A DNA stretch of 64,000 nt from assembly GCF_016595275.2 (NCBI RefSeq), contig NZ_JAENIQ020000001.1:372001-436000 (forward strand). The letters run 5' to 3'. The notes below the pieces were generated by a model that saw only the letters and a program-made list of their open reading frames with translations, did not search any database and was not told the DNA's origin. Positions 1 through 11,076 of the stretch are shown here, piece after piece. The DNA is from Corynebacterium pygosceleis. Lineage in GTDB: Bacteria > Actinomycetota > Actinomycetes > Mycobacteriales > Mycobacteriaceae. The stretch's first letter is position 1. Each line of letters starts with the position of its first letter. The position numbers and the translations under genes were made by a program.

Positions 1-2692
<2,692 letters not shown>

Positions 2693-2839
2693 CTCACGCG
2701 GTGGGCGCACCCACGACGATGGTGAGCCCGTTCCGCTAGAATTTTTAGCATGTGGTCTGCTGTGGAACCGTTCATCTCCGGATAGCACTGAATGACCTTG
2801 TCAAACCGGGTTTTTGGACCGGTTCGGTCAAGGTCGGAC

Positions 2840-2868
2840 AGGATAACCGGAAAGAGATTCCAGCGCAA
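2840..2868 (-). promoter_or_regulatory. Candidate rpoB promoter P2
   Basis: On the minus strand TTGCGC (2868-2863) and TATCCT (2845-2840) are separated by exactly 17 bases, a good sigma-A-type arrangement. It would give a leader of roughly 140 nt before the rpoB GTG. Pattern match only. Confidence 0.5.
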
Positions 2869-2874
2869 CGAGCC

Positions 2875-2903
2875 AGCCTATACCATTTTCCGCCGCCTGT
2901 AAA
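2875..2903 (-). promoter_or_regulatory. Candidate rpoB promoter P1
   Basis: Minus-strand TTTACA (2903-2898) and TAGGCT (2880-2875) with a 17-base spacer. It lies in the 398-bp gap between rpoB and the DUF3068 gene; the rest of that gap shows no ORF or other recognisable element. With P2 it suggests rpoB can be transcribed independently of rplJL. Confidence 0.5.
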
Positions 2904-3090
2904 GCACCCGTGCACGGCCCCGAACCCCGGGAACAGGTGCCACCCGGCGCCCACCGGCACCCCACCGGAATGACGGCCCGGACGGGGCCCGGGCCTTCCC
3001 CACCGGCACGGGACGGCGGGTAGTACCGATGGCGCCACCCTAACAGATCGGCCACCACCCGGTCCCACGGGACACCCGGACGGCGTGGCG

Positions 3091-4077
3091 TCACCGTCCG
3101 GCGTGGGCCTCCTCCCGTCGTTCCCTCCGCCGGAGTCGACCACCGGACACCGCTCCGACGAGACCGGCGAGCATGAGCACCACCCCGAGAACGAGGAGGA
3201 CGGTGACGAGGGTCCGCTGCCCCGAACCATCCGGGACATGTCCGGCCTGTTCGATGAGGCGGTCGACGGACTCCCCGGTACCCGCCCCGTCGAAGGCGAG
3301 AACCTGTTGCCGGGGCTCTCCGTTCCGCGTGCCGTAGTACTCCTCGACCTTCTCGTGGATGTCGACCACCAGGCCCGTCCCGGTGTCCACGTACCAGTCC
3401 CGCTCAGCGGAATAGAACAGGTAACCGGCCTCCGTGCCACCGTCGTCGGTGTCGAGGGTCGTGGTGTTGAACATGTCCGCGTAGCGGGTGGCGAGGTTCG
3501 TCGGTTCAATCGTCTGACGGTAGACGTTGAGTTCCCTGCCCCCTCTTTCCACCGTCTCCGTGTACACCGCCGGAGCACTCCCCCGCAGCGTGCCGTCGAA
3601 GACCTCATAGGTGGTCTTCTCCGGGTCCGCCGGGAATTTCGCCCACAGTCCCGACATCGGAACCTCGTTCGGCGGGATTCCCAGCTGCGAGGTCATCGTC
3701 GCCGGACCACGTGCCTCACCGGTGACGCGGTCCATGACGAAACTCCAGACGGAGGCCTCCACGAGACGTTCGAGGTCGTCTTCCCGCGCCTCCCGCATCA
3801 TCGTGCTACCGATCCGCACCGTCACGGTCTCCGCGTCAGCCGGATCGAGGAGCTCGACATGGTGCTGACGGATCACCGGCGCGGTGACGACCTCACCCGG
3901 CCCCGGGTTCAGCGTCGTGCGCGCCTCACCGTCCCGCACCGTCAGGGTCGTGTCGTCCAGCGACAGGGGCAATCTGCCGTCTTCGTGGAAGAAGTGCGGT
4001 GACACCAGCCCCCACGTCACCAGGGCGGCCCCGAGCCCGAGGATCAGCACCGAGAAAATACGCGACTTCGCAAGCAT
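3091..4077 (-). CDS. DUF3068 / PorA-family membrane-anchored secreted protein
   Basis: A 328-aa protein with one N-terminal hydrophobic segment (about residues 7-27), a large presumably extracytoplasmic domain, and a second membrane span near the C-terminus (about 293-315) followed by an Arg-rich cytoplasmic tail. This architecture and motifs such as RQTIEPTNLATRYAD fit the DUF3068 (porin PorA-associated) family typical of Corynebacterium, whose function is not firmly established. It sits alone between rplL and rpoB in the same direction, separated from rplL by a strong terminator, so it probably has its own promoter. The ATG at 4077 opens directly into the hydrophobic segment. Family assignment is from recognition of the pattern and the locus. 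Confidence 0.8.
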   Translation of the reverse strand: MLAKSRIFSVLILGLGAALVTWGLVSPHFFHEDGRLPLSLDDTTLTVRDGEARTTLNPGPGEVVTAPVIRQHHVELLDPADAETVTVRIGSTMMREAREDDLERLVEASVWSFVMDRVTGEARGPATMTSQLGIPPNEVPMSGLWAKFPADPEKTTYEVFDGTLRGSAPAVYTETVERGGRELNVYRQTIEPTNLATRYADMFNTTTLDTDDGGTEAGYLFYSAERDWYVDTGTGLVVDIHEKVEEYYGTRNGEPRQQVLAFDGAGTGESVDRLIEQAGHVPDGSGQRTLVTVLLVLGVVLMLAGLVGAVSGGRLRRRERREEAHAGR

Positions 4078-4163
4078 GCCCCGATGCTACCCCGCGCACC
4101 GGTCGGTGATGAAGATCGGTTTTGCCGTCCTATCAGTCATCGACCGTGCCTCGGGACACTGAA

Positions 4164-4207
4164 AACGGCCCGCGGTTTTCCGTGTCGACGGAAATCCGCG
4201 GGCCGTT
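4164..4207 (-). terminator. Rho-independent terminator after rplJ-rplL
   Basis: Near-perfect inverted repeat (arms start AACGGCCCGCGG and end CCGCGGGCCGTT, with an inner TTCCGT/ACGGAA pair). On the minus strand it is followed by TTTTC. It ends the rplJL transcript before the DUF3068 gene. Confidence 0.85.
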
Positions 4208-4251
4208 CGGGGTGCCACCGTCACGCGGTGGCGGAAGTGAATCCCGTGGGA

Positions 4252-4638
4252 TTACTTCAGGGAGACCTTGGCGCCGGCCTCTTCGAGCTTGGTCTTGGCG
4301 GCCTCGGCGTCATCCTTGGAAGCGCCCTCGATGATCGCCTTCGGAGCGGACTCGACGAGCTCCTTGGCTTCCTTCAGGCCCAGGCCGGAGACGATCTCGC
4401 GGACAGCCTTGATCACGCCGATCTTCTTGGCGCCGGCATCCTCGAGAACGACGTCGAACTCGTCCTTCTCTTCCTCGGCTGCGGCAGCGGCACCGGGGGC
4501 GCCGGCGGCCACGGCGGCGACCGGAGCGGCGGCGGTGACGTCGAAGGTGTCCTCGAAGAGCTTCACGAACTCGGAGAGCTCGATGAGGGTCATTTCCTTG
4601 AAGGCCTCGATGAGCTCGTCATTGGTGAACTTAGCCAT
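4252..4638 (-). CDS. rplL: 50S ribosomal protein bL12 (L7/L12)
   Basis: 128 residues, the usual length. An N-terminal dimerisation domain begins [20 protein letters not shown]. An Ala/Gly-rich hinge follows at about residues 35-52, then a C-terminal factor-binding domain with [20 protein letters not shown] and [13 protein letters not shown]. It forms the ribosomal stalk on L10 and recruits translation GTPases. An AAAGGA Shine-Dalgarno lies 8-9 nt before the ATG. It is co-directional with rplJ 99 bp upstream and almost surely co-transcribed with it. Confidence 0.98.
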   Translation of the reverse strand: MAKFTNDELIEAFKEMTLIELSEFVKLFEDTFDVTAAAPVAAVAAGAPGAAAAAEEEKDEFDVVLEDAGAKKIGVIKAVREIVSGLGLKEAKELVESAPKAIIEGASKDDAEAAKTKLEEAGAKVSLK

Positions 4639-4737
4639 GGTGGCAGTCCTTTCAGTTGGTGGCCCGGATGCACCGGGCCGAAAAGTTTGTGCTGTGGTCT
4701 AACTCTGTACGTCTCGCGCCGTGGGGCGGGAAACGAT

Positions 4738-5259
4738 TTACTCTTCGCCCTGCTTCTTTTCCTGGAGCGCAGCGCTGAGGCGTGCGATCTGGGAAGCCGG
4801 TGCGTTGAACAGGCCTGCGGCCTTTGCCAAGCTGCCCTGCATGGCGCCCGCCAGTTTCGCGAGAGTGGTCTCGCGGTTGTCCAGCTCGGCGATGGCTTCA
4901 ACCTGAGCCGCGCTCAGGAATTCGCCGTCCATGTAGCCACCCTTGACCACGAACGCCTTGTTGTCCTTGCCGAAGTCCTTCATCGCCTTGGCTGCGTCAA
5001 CAGCCTCGCCCTCGATGAAGGCGATTGCGGTGGGACCGGTCAGGACGTCATCAAGACCTTCGACGCCGGCTTCTTTCGCAGCCAGCTTGATCATGGTGTT
5101 CTTGGCGACGGAGTAGGTGACATCCGAGCCGAGAGCCCGACGCAGTTCAGTGGTCTGAGCCACGGAGAGACCGCGGTACTCGGTGAGCACGACGGCGTTG
5201 GTGGACTCAAAGCGCTGCTTGAGTTCAGCCACTGCGGCGACGTTCTTTGCGTTAGCCAT
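4738..5259 (-). CDS. rplJ: 50S ribosomal protein uL10
   Basis: 173 aa, starting [20 protein letters not shown]. It forms the base of the L7/L12 stalk. The frame stays open upstream to about 5553, but the ATG at 5259 has an excellent GGAAGGAGG Shine-Dalgarno and matches the family N-terminus. The upstream open frame is therefore untranslated leader. The conserved segment [16 protein letters not shown] and the C-terminal helix that binds bL12 dimers are visible. It precedes rplL, and the expected autoregulatory leader lies immediately upstream. Confidence 0.97.
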   Translation of the reverse strand: MANAKNVAAVAELKQRFESTNAVVLTEYRGLSVAQTTELRRALGSDVTYSVAKNTMIKLAAKEAGVEGLDDVLTGPTAIAFIEGEAVDAAKAMKDFGKDNKAFVVKGGYMDGEFLSAAQVEAIAELDNRETTLAKLAGAMQGSLAKAAGLFNAPASQIARLSAALQEKKQGEE

Positions 5260-5517
5260 TACTTCGCCTCCTTCCTCATGTGTGTGGGTCGTCTGATCCG
5301 CCGGGACCCCGACACCGCACCGGATGAACGATGTGGAAATGACGGAGCCCCGTGCAAGAGCACGGGGCGCACACCTCGGAAAGAGGGAGGCTCCAAGTGT
5401 CTCCTGCGTGGGCCGTTCCGCACTGGGCGGACACCTTCGATCCCGTTCCCGGGATGACCGACGGTCTTCGGTGAAACTTGAGCTCGGCACGCTGAAAGGC
5501 GCACCGTTCAAACTTCG
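5260..5517 (-). promoter_or_regulatory. rplJ leader (candidate L10-type autoregulatory leader)
   Basis: About 258 nt lie between the inferred transcription start and the rplJ ATG without a convincing gene. It includes a perfect 9-bp hairpin with an AAGA loop (5347-5355 paired with 5360-5368). Long leaders bound by L10-(L12) complexes are established for rplJL operons in many bacteria. Here the assignment rests on position, length and this hairpin; I could not verify the kink-turn binding motif. Confidence 0.55.
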
Positions 5518-5524
5518 ATGGGTC

Positions 5525-5553
5525 AGTGTATGCGCACTCCACGCGCAGGTCAA
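5525..5553 (-). promoter_or_regulatory. rplJL promoter
   Basis: Minus-strand TTGACC (5553-5548), 17-base spacer, TACACT (5530-5525): close to the sigma-70/SigA consensus and the best promoter in the window. It lies just downstream of the rplA terminator. Confidence 0.75.
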
Positions 5554-5609
5554 ATCATCACCGGTTGGATCTTCCCGGACGCCCCCGGGCGGGTACGAGA
5601 CATGAAGAA

Positions 5610-5642
5610 ACCCCGTCCGGTCGGAATGACCGTGGACGGGGT
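5610..5642 (-). terminator. Rho-independent terminator after rplKA
   Basis: GC-rich hairpin (ACCCCGTCC...GGACGGGGT) followed on the minus strand by TTTCTTC, 38 bp beyond the rplA stop. Confidence 0.8.
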
Positions 5643-5680
5643 CCCACCCGGTGACCCGGGTCAGATCATCGGCGGGATGA

Positions 5681-6397
5681 TCAGACCTGGGGCTCGTCGA
5701 GGTAGTTCTTCACCACGGTGTTGTCCACGGGGATGCCGGGGCCGTTGGTGGAGGAGATGGTGACCTTCTTCAGGTAGGTGCCCTTCGAGGAGGCCGGCTT
5801 GAGGCGCAGCAGCTCGTCGATGAGAGCACCGTAGTTCTCGGCCAGCTTCTCGGCGTCGAAGGAGGCCTTGCCCAGCACGGCGTGCAGGTTGGCGGCCTTG
5901 TCGACGCGGAAGGAGATCTTTCCGCCCTTGATCTCGGTGACGGCCTTGGCGACATCCATGGTGACGGTGCCGGTCTTCGGGTTCGGCATGAGACCACGGG
6001 GGCCGAGGACGCGGGCGACACGTCCGACCTTGGCCATCTGGTCCGGGGTGGCGATGGCGGCGTCGAAATCGGTCCAGCCGCCCTGGATCTTCTCGATCAG
6101 CTCGTCGGTACCGACCATGTCGGCACCGGCCTCTTCAGCCTGGGTCGCCTTCTCGCCTGCGGCGAAGACGATGACGCGGACGGTCTTACCGGTGCCGTTC
6201 GGCAGGGAGACGGTACCGCGGACCAGCTGGTCGGCCTTGCGGGGATCGACGCCGAGACGGACGGCGACGTCGACGGTGGCGTCGAAGTTGTCGGAGGAGG
6301 TCTCCTTGACGAGACGGGTGGCCTCGATCGGGGCGTAGATGCGCCCCTCGTCGATCTTCTCCGCCTTGGCGCGGTAGGCCTTGGACTGCTTGCTCAT
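5681..6397 (-). CDS. rplA: 50S ribosomal protein uL1
   Basis: 238 aa, typical for L1. Starts [20 protein letters not shown]. The L1 signature around [16 protein letters not shown] (about residues 130-145) is intact. The protein binds 23S rRNA at the E-site stalk and commonly autoregulates its operon. It lies 115 bp downstream of rplK in the same direction and is followed by a clear terminator, so rplK-rplA form one unit. Confidence 0.98.
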   Translation of the reverse strand: MSKQSKAYRAKAEKIDEGRIYAPIEATRLVKETSSDNFDATVDVAVRLGVDPRKADQLVRGTVSLPNGTGKTVRVIVFAAGEKATQAEEAGADMVGTDELIEKIQGGWTDFDAAIATPDQMAKVGRVARVLGPRGLMPNPKTGTVTMDVAKAVTEIKGGKISFRVDKAANLHAVLGKASFDAEKLAENYGALIDELLRLKPASSKGTYLKKVTISSTNGPGIPVDNTVVKNYLDEPQV

Positions 6398-6512
6398 TGT
6401 GATTCCTTAATTTTCAGGTGTCGGAAAACGGGGTGGAATTCGTGGTACGGGCCGAAGCGGGCCCTCCCACTCGATCCGGTCCCGACGGGCGGGACCGGGG
6501 TGCCGCGGGCTA

Positions 6513-6950
6513 CTAGCCCTCGACCTCGATGCCCATGGAACGGGCGGTACCGGCGATGATCTTCGCGGCGGCGTCGATGTCGTTGGCGTTGAGGTCTTCC
6601 TTCTTGGTCTCCGCGATCTCCTTGATCTGGGCCATGGTGACCTTGCCGACCTTCTGGGTGTGCGGAACGCCGGAACCCTTCTGGAGACCGGCGGCCTTCA
6701 GCAGCAGCTTCGCGGCCGGGGGGGTCTTCAGCTTGAACTCGAAGGAGCGGTCCTCGAAGACGGTGATCTCGACCGGGATGACGTTTCCGCGCTGCTGCTC
6801 GGTGGCGGCGTTGTAGGCCTTGCAGAATTCCATGATGTTGACACCATGTGCACCGAGGGCGGGGCCGACCGGCGGAGCCGGGTTGGCCTGTCCCGCCTGA
6901 ATCTGCAGCTTGATCAGTCCGGTGACCTTTTTCTTCTTCTTCGGGGGCAT
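6513..6950 (-). CDS. rplK: 50S ribosomal protein uL11
   Basis: 145 aa starting [20 protein letters not shown]. The conserved N-terminal motif continues [19 protein letters not shown], and [19 protein letters not shown] is present in the C-terminal rRNA-binding domain. It forms the GTPase-associated centre with 23S rRNA. It is the first gene of the rplKA unit and has a long (about 350-nt) leader. Confidence 0.98.
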   Translation of the reverse strand: MPPKKKKKVTGLIKLQIQAGQANPAPPVGPALGAHGVNIMEFCKAYNAATEQQRGNVIPVEITVFEDRSFEFKLKTPPAAKLLLKAAGLQKGSGVPHTQKVGKVTMAQIKEIAETKKEDLNANDIDAAAKIIAGTARSMGIEVEG

Positions 6951-7304
6951 CGTAATACCTCTTCCTTGTTACCGACGACGGTGGCCGATGTCCGTGTGTG
7001 GGCCGGCCGGAACTCCCGCTCCGACCGTGCACAACCGCCGTCATCGTCCGGATGCCGGGCCCCACCCGCAGTTCCGACTGCGTTGAAGGCGTAACCCGGC
7101 CACCGGGGATTGATGTGTGTTGGTTCCTGACGTCTTCACCGTCAGTGATGACGTGACCCGTCAGAGATGCGTGTGGTCCTTCCTCGGCACCGTTTCACCC
7201 GTCAACGACCTGATCTACCGGAGTCACCGCGATCACGCGGGACGTTTCCCGGTATGTCCACTGACGGCTGTCCGCTGCTGAAACCCGGACACACGCAACG
7301 AGTC
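6951..7304 (-). promoter_or_regulatory. Long untranslated leader of rplKA
   Basis: About 350 nt from the inferred start to the rplK ATG, with no supported ORF on either strand. Direct-repeat-like GACGT/TGACGG words occur around 7120-7165, but I cannot assign a structure. A regulatory leader is an inference from length and from the known autogenous control of L11-L1 operons. Confidence 0.4.
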
Positions 7305-7333
7305 AGACTACCTCACCGATCGGGGACGCACAA
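7305..7333 (-). promoter_or_regulatory. rplKA promoter
   Basis: Minus-strand TTGTGC (7333-7328), 17-base spacer, TAGTCT (7310-7305). The -35 hexamer is built from the end of the T-tract that follows the nusG terminator hairpin. Confidence 0.6.
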
Positions 7334-7380
7334 AACCCGTCCGGTTCCGGCCGGGTGCGGACCGGCGGGTCGGACGGGTT
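7333..7380 (-). terminator. nusG terminator
   Basis: Long GC-rich inverted repeat (AACCCGTCCG ... CGGACGGGTT) followed on the minus strand by TTTTG, 24 bp after the nusG stop. It directly abuts the rplKA promoter. Confidence 0.8.
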
Positions 7381-7404
7381 GTGGTGCGGATCGGGTCCGG
7401 TGAG

Positions 7405-8322
7405 CTAGGTGAGCTTCTCAACCTGGTCGAACGTCAGGTCCACCGGGGTCTCACGACCGAAGATGGAGACGAGGGCCTTGAGCTTTCCACCCTCCGCGTC
7501 AATCTCGGAGATCGTCGCCGAGACGGAGGCGAGCGCTCCGGTCAGGATGGTGACGGCTTCACCGACCTGGAAGTCCACCTCGATCTGCTGCGCGGCCGAG
7601 GAACCGGGCTGCGCGACGAGCTTCTCACCGGACGCGTCCGCGGTGCTCTCCTCACCCTCGACCGGAGTGGTCTCCTGCGGCATGAGGAACTTGGCGACGT
7701 CGCGGTGCTTGACCGGGGTGGCGTTGCCCTCGTTGCCCACGAAGCTCGTGACACCGGGTGTATCGCGGACGACGGACCAGGAACGGTCGTTGATGTCCAT
7801 GCGGACGAGAACGTAACCGGGGAGCAGCTTCCGCTTCACCGGCTTCCGCTTGCCGTCGCGGATCTCGATGACCTCCTCGATCGGAACGACGACATCGTAG
7901 ATGGAGTCCTCGACCTCGAGGGTCTGGGCACGCATGTCGAGGTTGGTCTTCACCTTGTTCTCGTAGCCGGAGTAGCACTGGATGATGTACCACTGGCCCG
8001 GGAGCTTCTTCAGTTCCCGGAGGAACTTCCGCAGACGGGCCTTGTAGTCGGCGAGGGCCGCCTCCTCCTCGCTCTGAGCACCGTTGGCTGCGTCTCCGCC
8101 TTCGTCTCCGAGAGCCGCCGCAGCGGCGGCGGCGATGTCGGTGCTCCCCTCGCCCACGGAGGATGAGCCGCTGGCGTCCTCGGCGGTGACATCACCCAGG
8201 TTCGGCTCGTCGGTGCCCTCCACCATCTGGATGTCAGCGTCCTGGACCGGTTGTTCCGGAGTGGTCGCCGCCTCGTCGGTGGTGGACCCGAGATTCTCGG
8301 GGTTGGTGTTGTCGTCGCTCAT
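7405..8322 (-). CDS. nusG: Transcription termination/antitermination factor NusG
   Basis: 305 aa from the ATG at 8322 ([20 protein letters not shown]), preferred because GGAG lies 9 nt upstream; an in-frame ATG at 8337 is the alternative. An acidic, low-complexity extension (about residues 1-105), common in actinobacterial NusG, precedes the NGN domain ([20 protein letters not shown]...). A C-terminal KOW-type segment follows ([20 protein letters not shown]). NusG couples RNA polymerase to Rho and to ribosomal S10. It lies 167 bp downstream of secE in the classical secE-nusG order but ends in its own terminator before rplKA. Confidence 0.96.
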   Translation of the reverse strand: MSDDNTNPENLGSTTDEAATTPEQPVQDADIQMVEGTDEPNLGDVTAEDASGSSSVGEGSTDIAAAAAAALGDEGGDAANGAQSEEEAALADYKARLRKFLRELKKLPGQWYIIQCYSGYENKVKTNLDMRAQTLEVEDSIYDVVVPIEEVIEIRDGKRKPVKRKLLPGYVLVRMDINDRSWSVVRDTPGVTSFVGNEGNATPVKHRDVAKFLMPQETTPVEGEESTADASGEKLVAQPGSSAAQQIEVDFQVGEAVTILTGALASVSATISEIDAEGGKLKALVSIFGRETPVDLTFDQVEKLT

Positions 8323-8489
8323 CTGGGTGTACTCCATTAGGTTTTCGATCGGGGTGGGGACGGGGTGCTGTGCGCCGGTCCCGACAGGGTCTCTTCGCCA
8401 CATTCTACGCCCACCACCTCATGAAATATCCCGCCGGACCTCTCTGGGTCGGGCGGGATACTGCGTGATGAATGTTTGTGTCCGCGATT

Positions 8490-8837
8490 CTAGTTGGCGG
8501 TGAGCGCCTTCTCAACTCCGAGTCCGGCGAGGAAATCGACCCCGGAAACCAGAGCGGTCAGCAGAATGAGGAAGATCAGCACGATGACCGTGTAGACCAC
8601 CATCTGCTTCGCGGTCGGCCAGATGACCTTCCGCATCTCCTGGACGACCTCGGGGAGGAAGCTACCGGCACGGGAGACGAAACCCGAATCCTTCTTGTCG
8701 TCCCCCGAGACCGCCACCGAGTCGCGCGCCTTCTTCGCGGCGTAGGAATCGCTGCTGGTGGTCGAGACACCGGCCACCTGCCGCTTACCGGCCGGACGTG
8801 CCGAACCTGTCGGCTGCGGCTTGTTTTCGTCGGTCAC
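8490..8837 (-). CDS. secE: Preprotein translocase subunit SecE
   Basis: 115 aa from a GTG at 8837 with GAGGAG 9 nt upstream; a longer frame runs into the tRNA-Trp region and is not credible. The hydrophilic N-terminal part is followed by the conserved EVVQEMRKVIWPTAKQMVVY amphipathic helix. One membrane span follows (about residues 85-105), the typical single-span actinobacterial SecE. It is part of the SecYEG channel. The start is only 42 nt after tRNA-Trp, suggesting co-transcription. Confidence 0.95.
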   Translation of the reverse strand: MTDENKPQPTGSARPAGKRQVAGVSTTSSDSYAAKKARDSVAVSGDDKKDSGFVSRAGSFLPEVVQEMRKVIWPTAKQMVVYTVIVLIFLILLTALVSGVDFLAGLGVEKALTAN

Positions 8838-8879
8838 GGTGCGGTGCTCCTCGGTTCTGCGTGTGCATAAAGTATGTTG

Positions 8880-8952
<73 letters not shown>

Positions 8953-9105
8953 TCATGCACTGCATTCTGCAGTACGCGACTACCCTACCAGATGTTCACG
9001 GGCCTGATGAAAGCACCTCCGACACCCGGGGCATCCGCAGAGATATCAGGAAAACACCGCCCGACACCCCGAGAGGTGTGGACGGTGGATCTTCTGGTAT
9101 CCCGG

Positions 9106-9177
9106 TAGCGATGGCGAGAATTGAACTCGCGACACAACGATTATGAGTCGTTTGCTCTACCACTGAGCTACACCGCC
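9106..9177 (-). tRNA. tRNA-Met (anticodon CAT), elongator type
   Basis: Acceptor GGCGGTG pairs with CATCGCT (two G-U pairs), D-arm AGCTCAGTGGTAGAGC, anticodon stem-loop ACGACTCATAATCGT, T-arm GTTCAATTC. The anticodon stem lacks the three G-C pairs of an initiator tRNA. Confidence 0.92.
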
Positions 9178-9234
9178 ATATGATCGTTTCTCCACGACCG
9201 CGACCGTAGAAGACCCCGGCGGGAAAAACAACAG

Positions 9235-9307
9235 AGCCCCCTGACAGAATCGAACTGTCGACCTTTTCCTTACCATGGAAACGCTCTGCCGACTGAGCTA
9301 AGGGGGC
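9235..9307 (-). tRNA. tRNA-Thr (anticodon GGT)
   Basis: Acceptor GCCCCCT/AGGGGGC, anticodon loop ATGGTAA, T-arm GTTCGATTC on the minus strand; 73 nt. Confidence 0.94.
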
Positions 9308-9513
9308 ACAGCCTCTTCAGGATCGTGCGGCGCGCGCCCTCTCCGTTGAAGCCTCACAAAGATTAACCCGATCCCACCGAACTACACAAATCACCAGTTC
9401 AAAACCCATTTTTCACCATACCGGCGCCACATCGGGACCACACCGGACATTACCGGGGACGCACACCCCTCCCCGCAACCCGCAGACCTCACCAACCTCG
9501 ACCCCGGACACAC

Positions 9514-9567
9514 GAAAGGTCCGTACGGACACCCCCCCCATGAGGGAAGGAACCGTACGGACCTTTC
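9514..9567 (-). terminator. Terminator after tRNA-Tyr
   Basis: Inverted repeat AAAGGTCCGTACGG / CCGTACGGACCTTT with a loop of about 25 nt. On the minus strand it ends in CCTTTCG. The remaining sequence between here and tRNA-Thr shows no ORF. Confidence 0.6.
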
Positions 9568-9572
9568 TGCGG

Positions 9573-9654
9573 TGCCAGGTGATGGATTCGAACCAACGTA
9601 GGCTAAGCCGACGGATTTACAGTCCGCTCCCTTTGGCCGCTCGGGCAACCTGGC
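9573..9654 (-). tRNA. tRNA-Tyr (anticodon GTA)
   Basis: 82-nt class II tRNA on the minus strand: acceptor GCCAGGT/ACCTGGC, anticodon loop CTGTAAA, a long variable arm, and T-arm GTTCGAATC. Confidence 0.94.
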
Positions 9655-9751
9655 GTGCGCCGCTCACGCGGTGCACTGAACACTCTACTACGTCACCTCC
9701 GTAGACACGCAAGTCTGCACGTCAAAGCTCTTTTTCAGAGGTTGGAGAGGT

Positions 9752-10795
9752 TCAGCCGACACGACTGACCGTGAAGCGGGTCAGATGACGCAGAGCTGCG
9801 GTCGTGTCATTCTGCGGCAGTTTCTCCAGTTCGGCCTCCGCGAGATCCACGTAGTGGCGGACATCGGCGAGTGCCTTCTCCCGCCCGCACGACCGGTGCA
9901 GGAGCTCCAGAACCTCCGCGACCTCATCATCCCCCGCGACCGGACCCGTGAGTCGGGCGCGCAACTCGTCGCCGACCGCCCCCTCCTCTTCGAGGGCGTA
10001 GAGGACGGGTAGGGTGAAGACCCCCTCCTTGAGGTCCGTTCCCGGCGTCTTCCCGGACTGGTCGGTGTCGGAGTAGATGTCGATGATGTCGTCGACGATC
10101 TGGAAGACGGTGCCGATCGCGTAGCCGAAACGTCGGAGAGCGTCGACCTGTTCCGGTTCCGCTCCACCGTGCAGACCACCGAGGTATCCCGCGGAGGCTA
10201 TGAGGACGCCCGTCTTCTCCCGGACGACGTCCCGGTAGTGTTCGATCGGGTCCCCGTCACGGGGTCCGACCGTCTCCCGCATCTGGCCGGTGACCAGTTC
10301 CCCGAAGGTCTCGGCGAAGTGCGCGACGGTGTCGGCCCCGAGCTGCGCCATGATCCGTGAGGCGCGGGCGAGGAGATAATCCCCCGCGAGGATCGCCATG
10401 GAGTTTCCCCACCGGGAGTTCGCGGAGTCCACACCACGACGTTTGTCCGCCTCATCCATCACGTCATCGTGGTAGAGGGTGGCCAGGTGGGTCATCTCGA
10501 CCACGGCGGCGGCCTTGACGACCTCACCGCTTCCCGCGCGGGCGCCGTAGCGGGAGGCCAGCAGCGCGAACATGGGGCGGAAGCGCTTGCCACCCGCCGC
10601 AGCGAGGTAGCGGACCTTGTCCGTGACGAACTCCTCACCGACGGCGAGTTCGGCGACGAGGAGTTCCTCGACCTCGCGCATACCCGAGGAGATCGCCTCG
10701 TTGAGTTGCTCATCTCCCAGGTTGAACGACGTTCCCGGGGAGAACCTCTTGTCGTGGTCGCCTGGACCGTGTGACACGGTACGGCCGTTACTCAT
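9752..10795 (-). CDS. ispB: Long-chain polyprenyl diphosphate synthase (menaquinone side chain)
   Basis: 347 aa from the ATG at 10795, which has a GAGGG 9 nt upstream. Condenses isopentenyl diphosphate units to make the polyprenyl tail of menaquinone. Both aspartate-rich motifs are present: YHDDVMDEADKRRG (first, DDxxD) and IVDDIIDIYSD (second). GGKRFRPMFALLAS, the substrate-binding GxKxxRP element, is also intact. The product length cannot be read safely. It is divergent from the menJ-like gene across 281 bp. The M. tuberculosis homologue next to menJ is grcC1, matching this order. Confidence 0.93.
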   Translation of the reverse strand: MSNGRTVSHGPGDHDKRFSPGTSFNLGDEQLNEAISSGMREVEELLVAELAVGEEFVTDKVRYLAAAGGKRFRPMFALLASRYGARAGSGEVVKAAAVVEMTHLATLYHDDVMDEADKRRGVDSANSRWGNSMAILAGDYLLARASRIMAQLGADTVAHFAETFGELVTGQMRETVGPRDGDPIEHYRDVVREKTGVLIASAGYLGGLHGGAEPEQVDALRRFGYAIGTVFQIVDDIIDIYSDTDQSGKTPGTDLKEGVFTLPVLYALEEEGAVGDELRARLTGPVAGDDEVAEVLELLHRSCGREKALADVRHYVDLAEAELEKLPQNDTTAALRHLTRFTVSRVG

Positions 10796-11076
10796 GCGTC
10801 GTTGCCCTCGTTGTCTTCTCTCGGCGGGCTGGACCGACCGCCGGATTGGAGTGGTGTGCTGGGGCTGCCTGCGGTTTCCGGGCATCCGCGGTTCCGGCGC
10901 CGTCCGACGCCGCTACCGCAGATGATGTCAGGAGATTCCCTGGTTCCGGCGCGGTGGCCACCTGACGACCATCACAGGACCAGAGCAGACCCTGAATCAA
11001 CCGTAGTCGACGCGAACGGTTGCCGGACACTCCGGGGTGAAAACCCGGTGGCGCACGGAGGTGCGACAATGGGACG

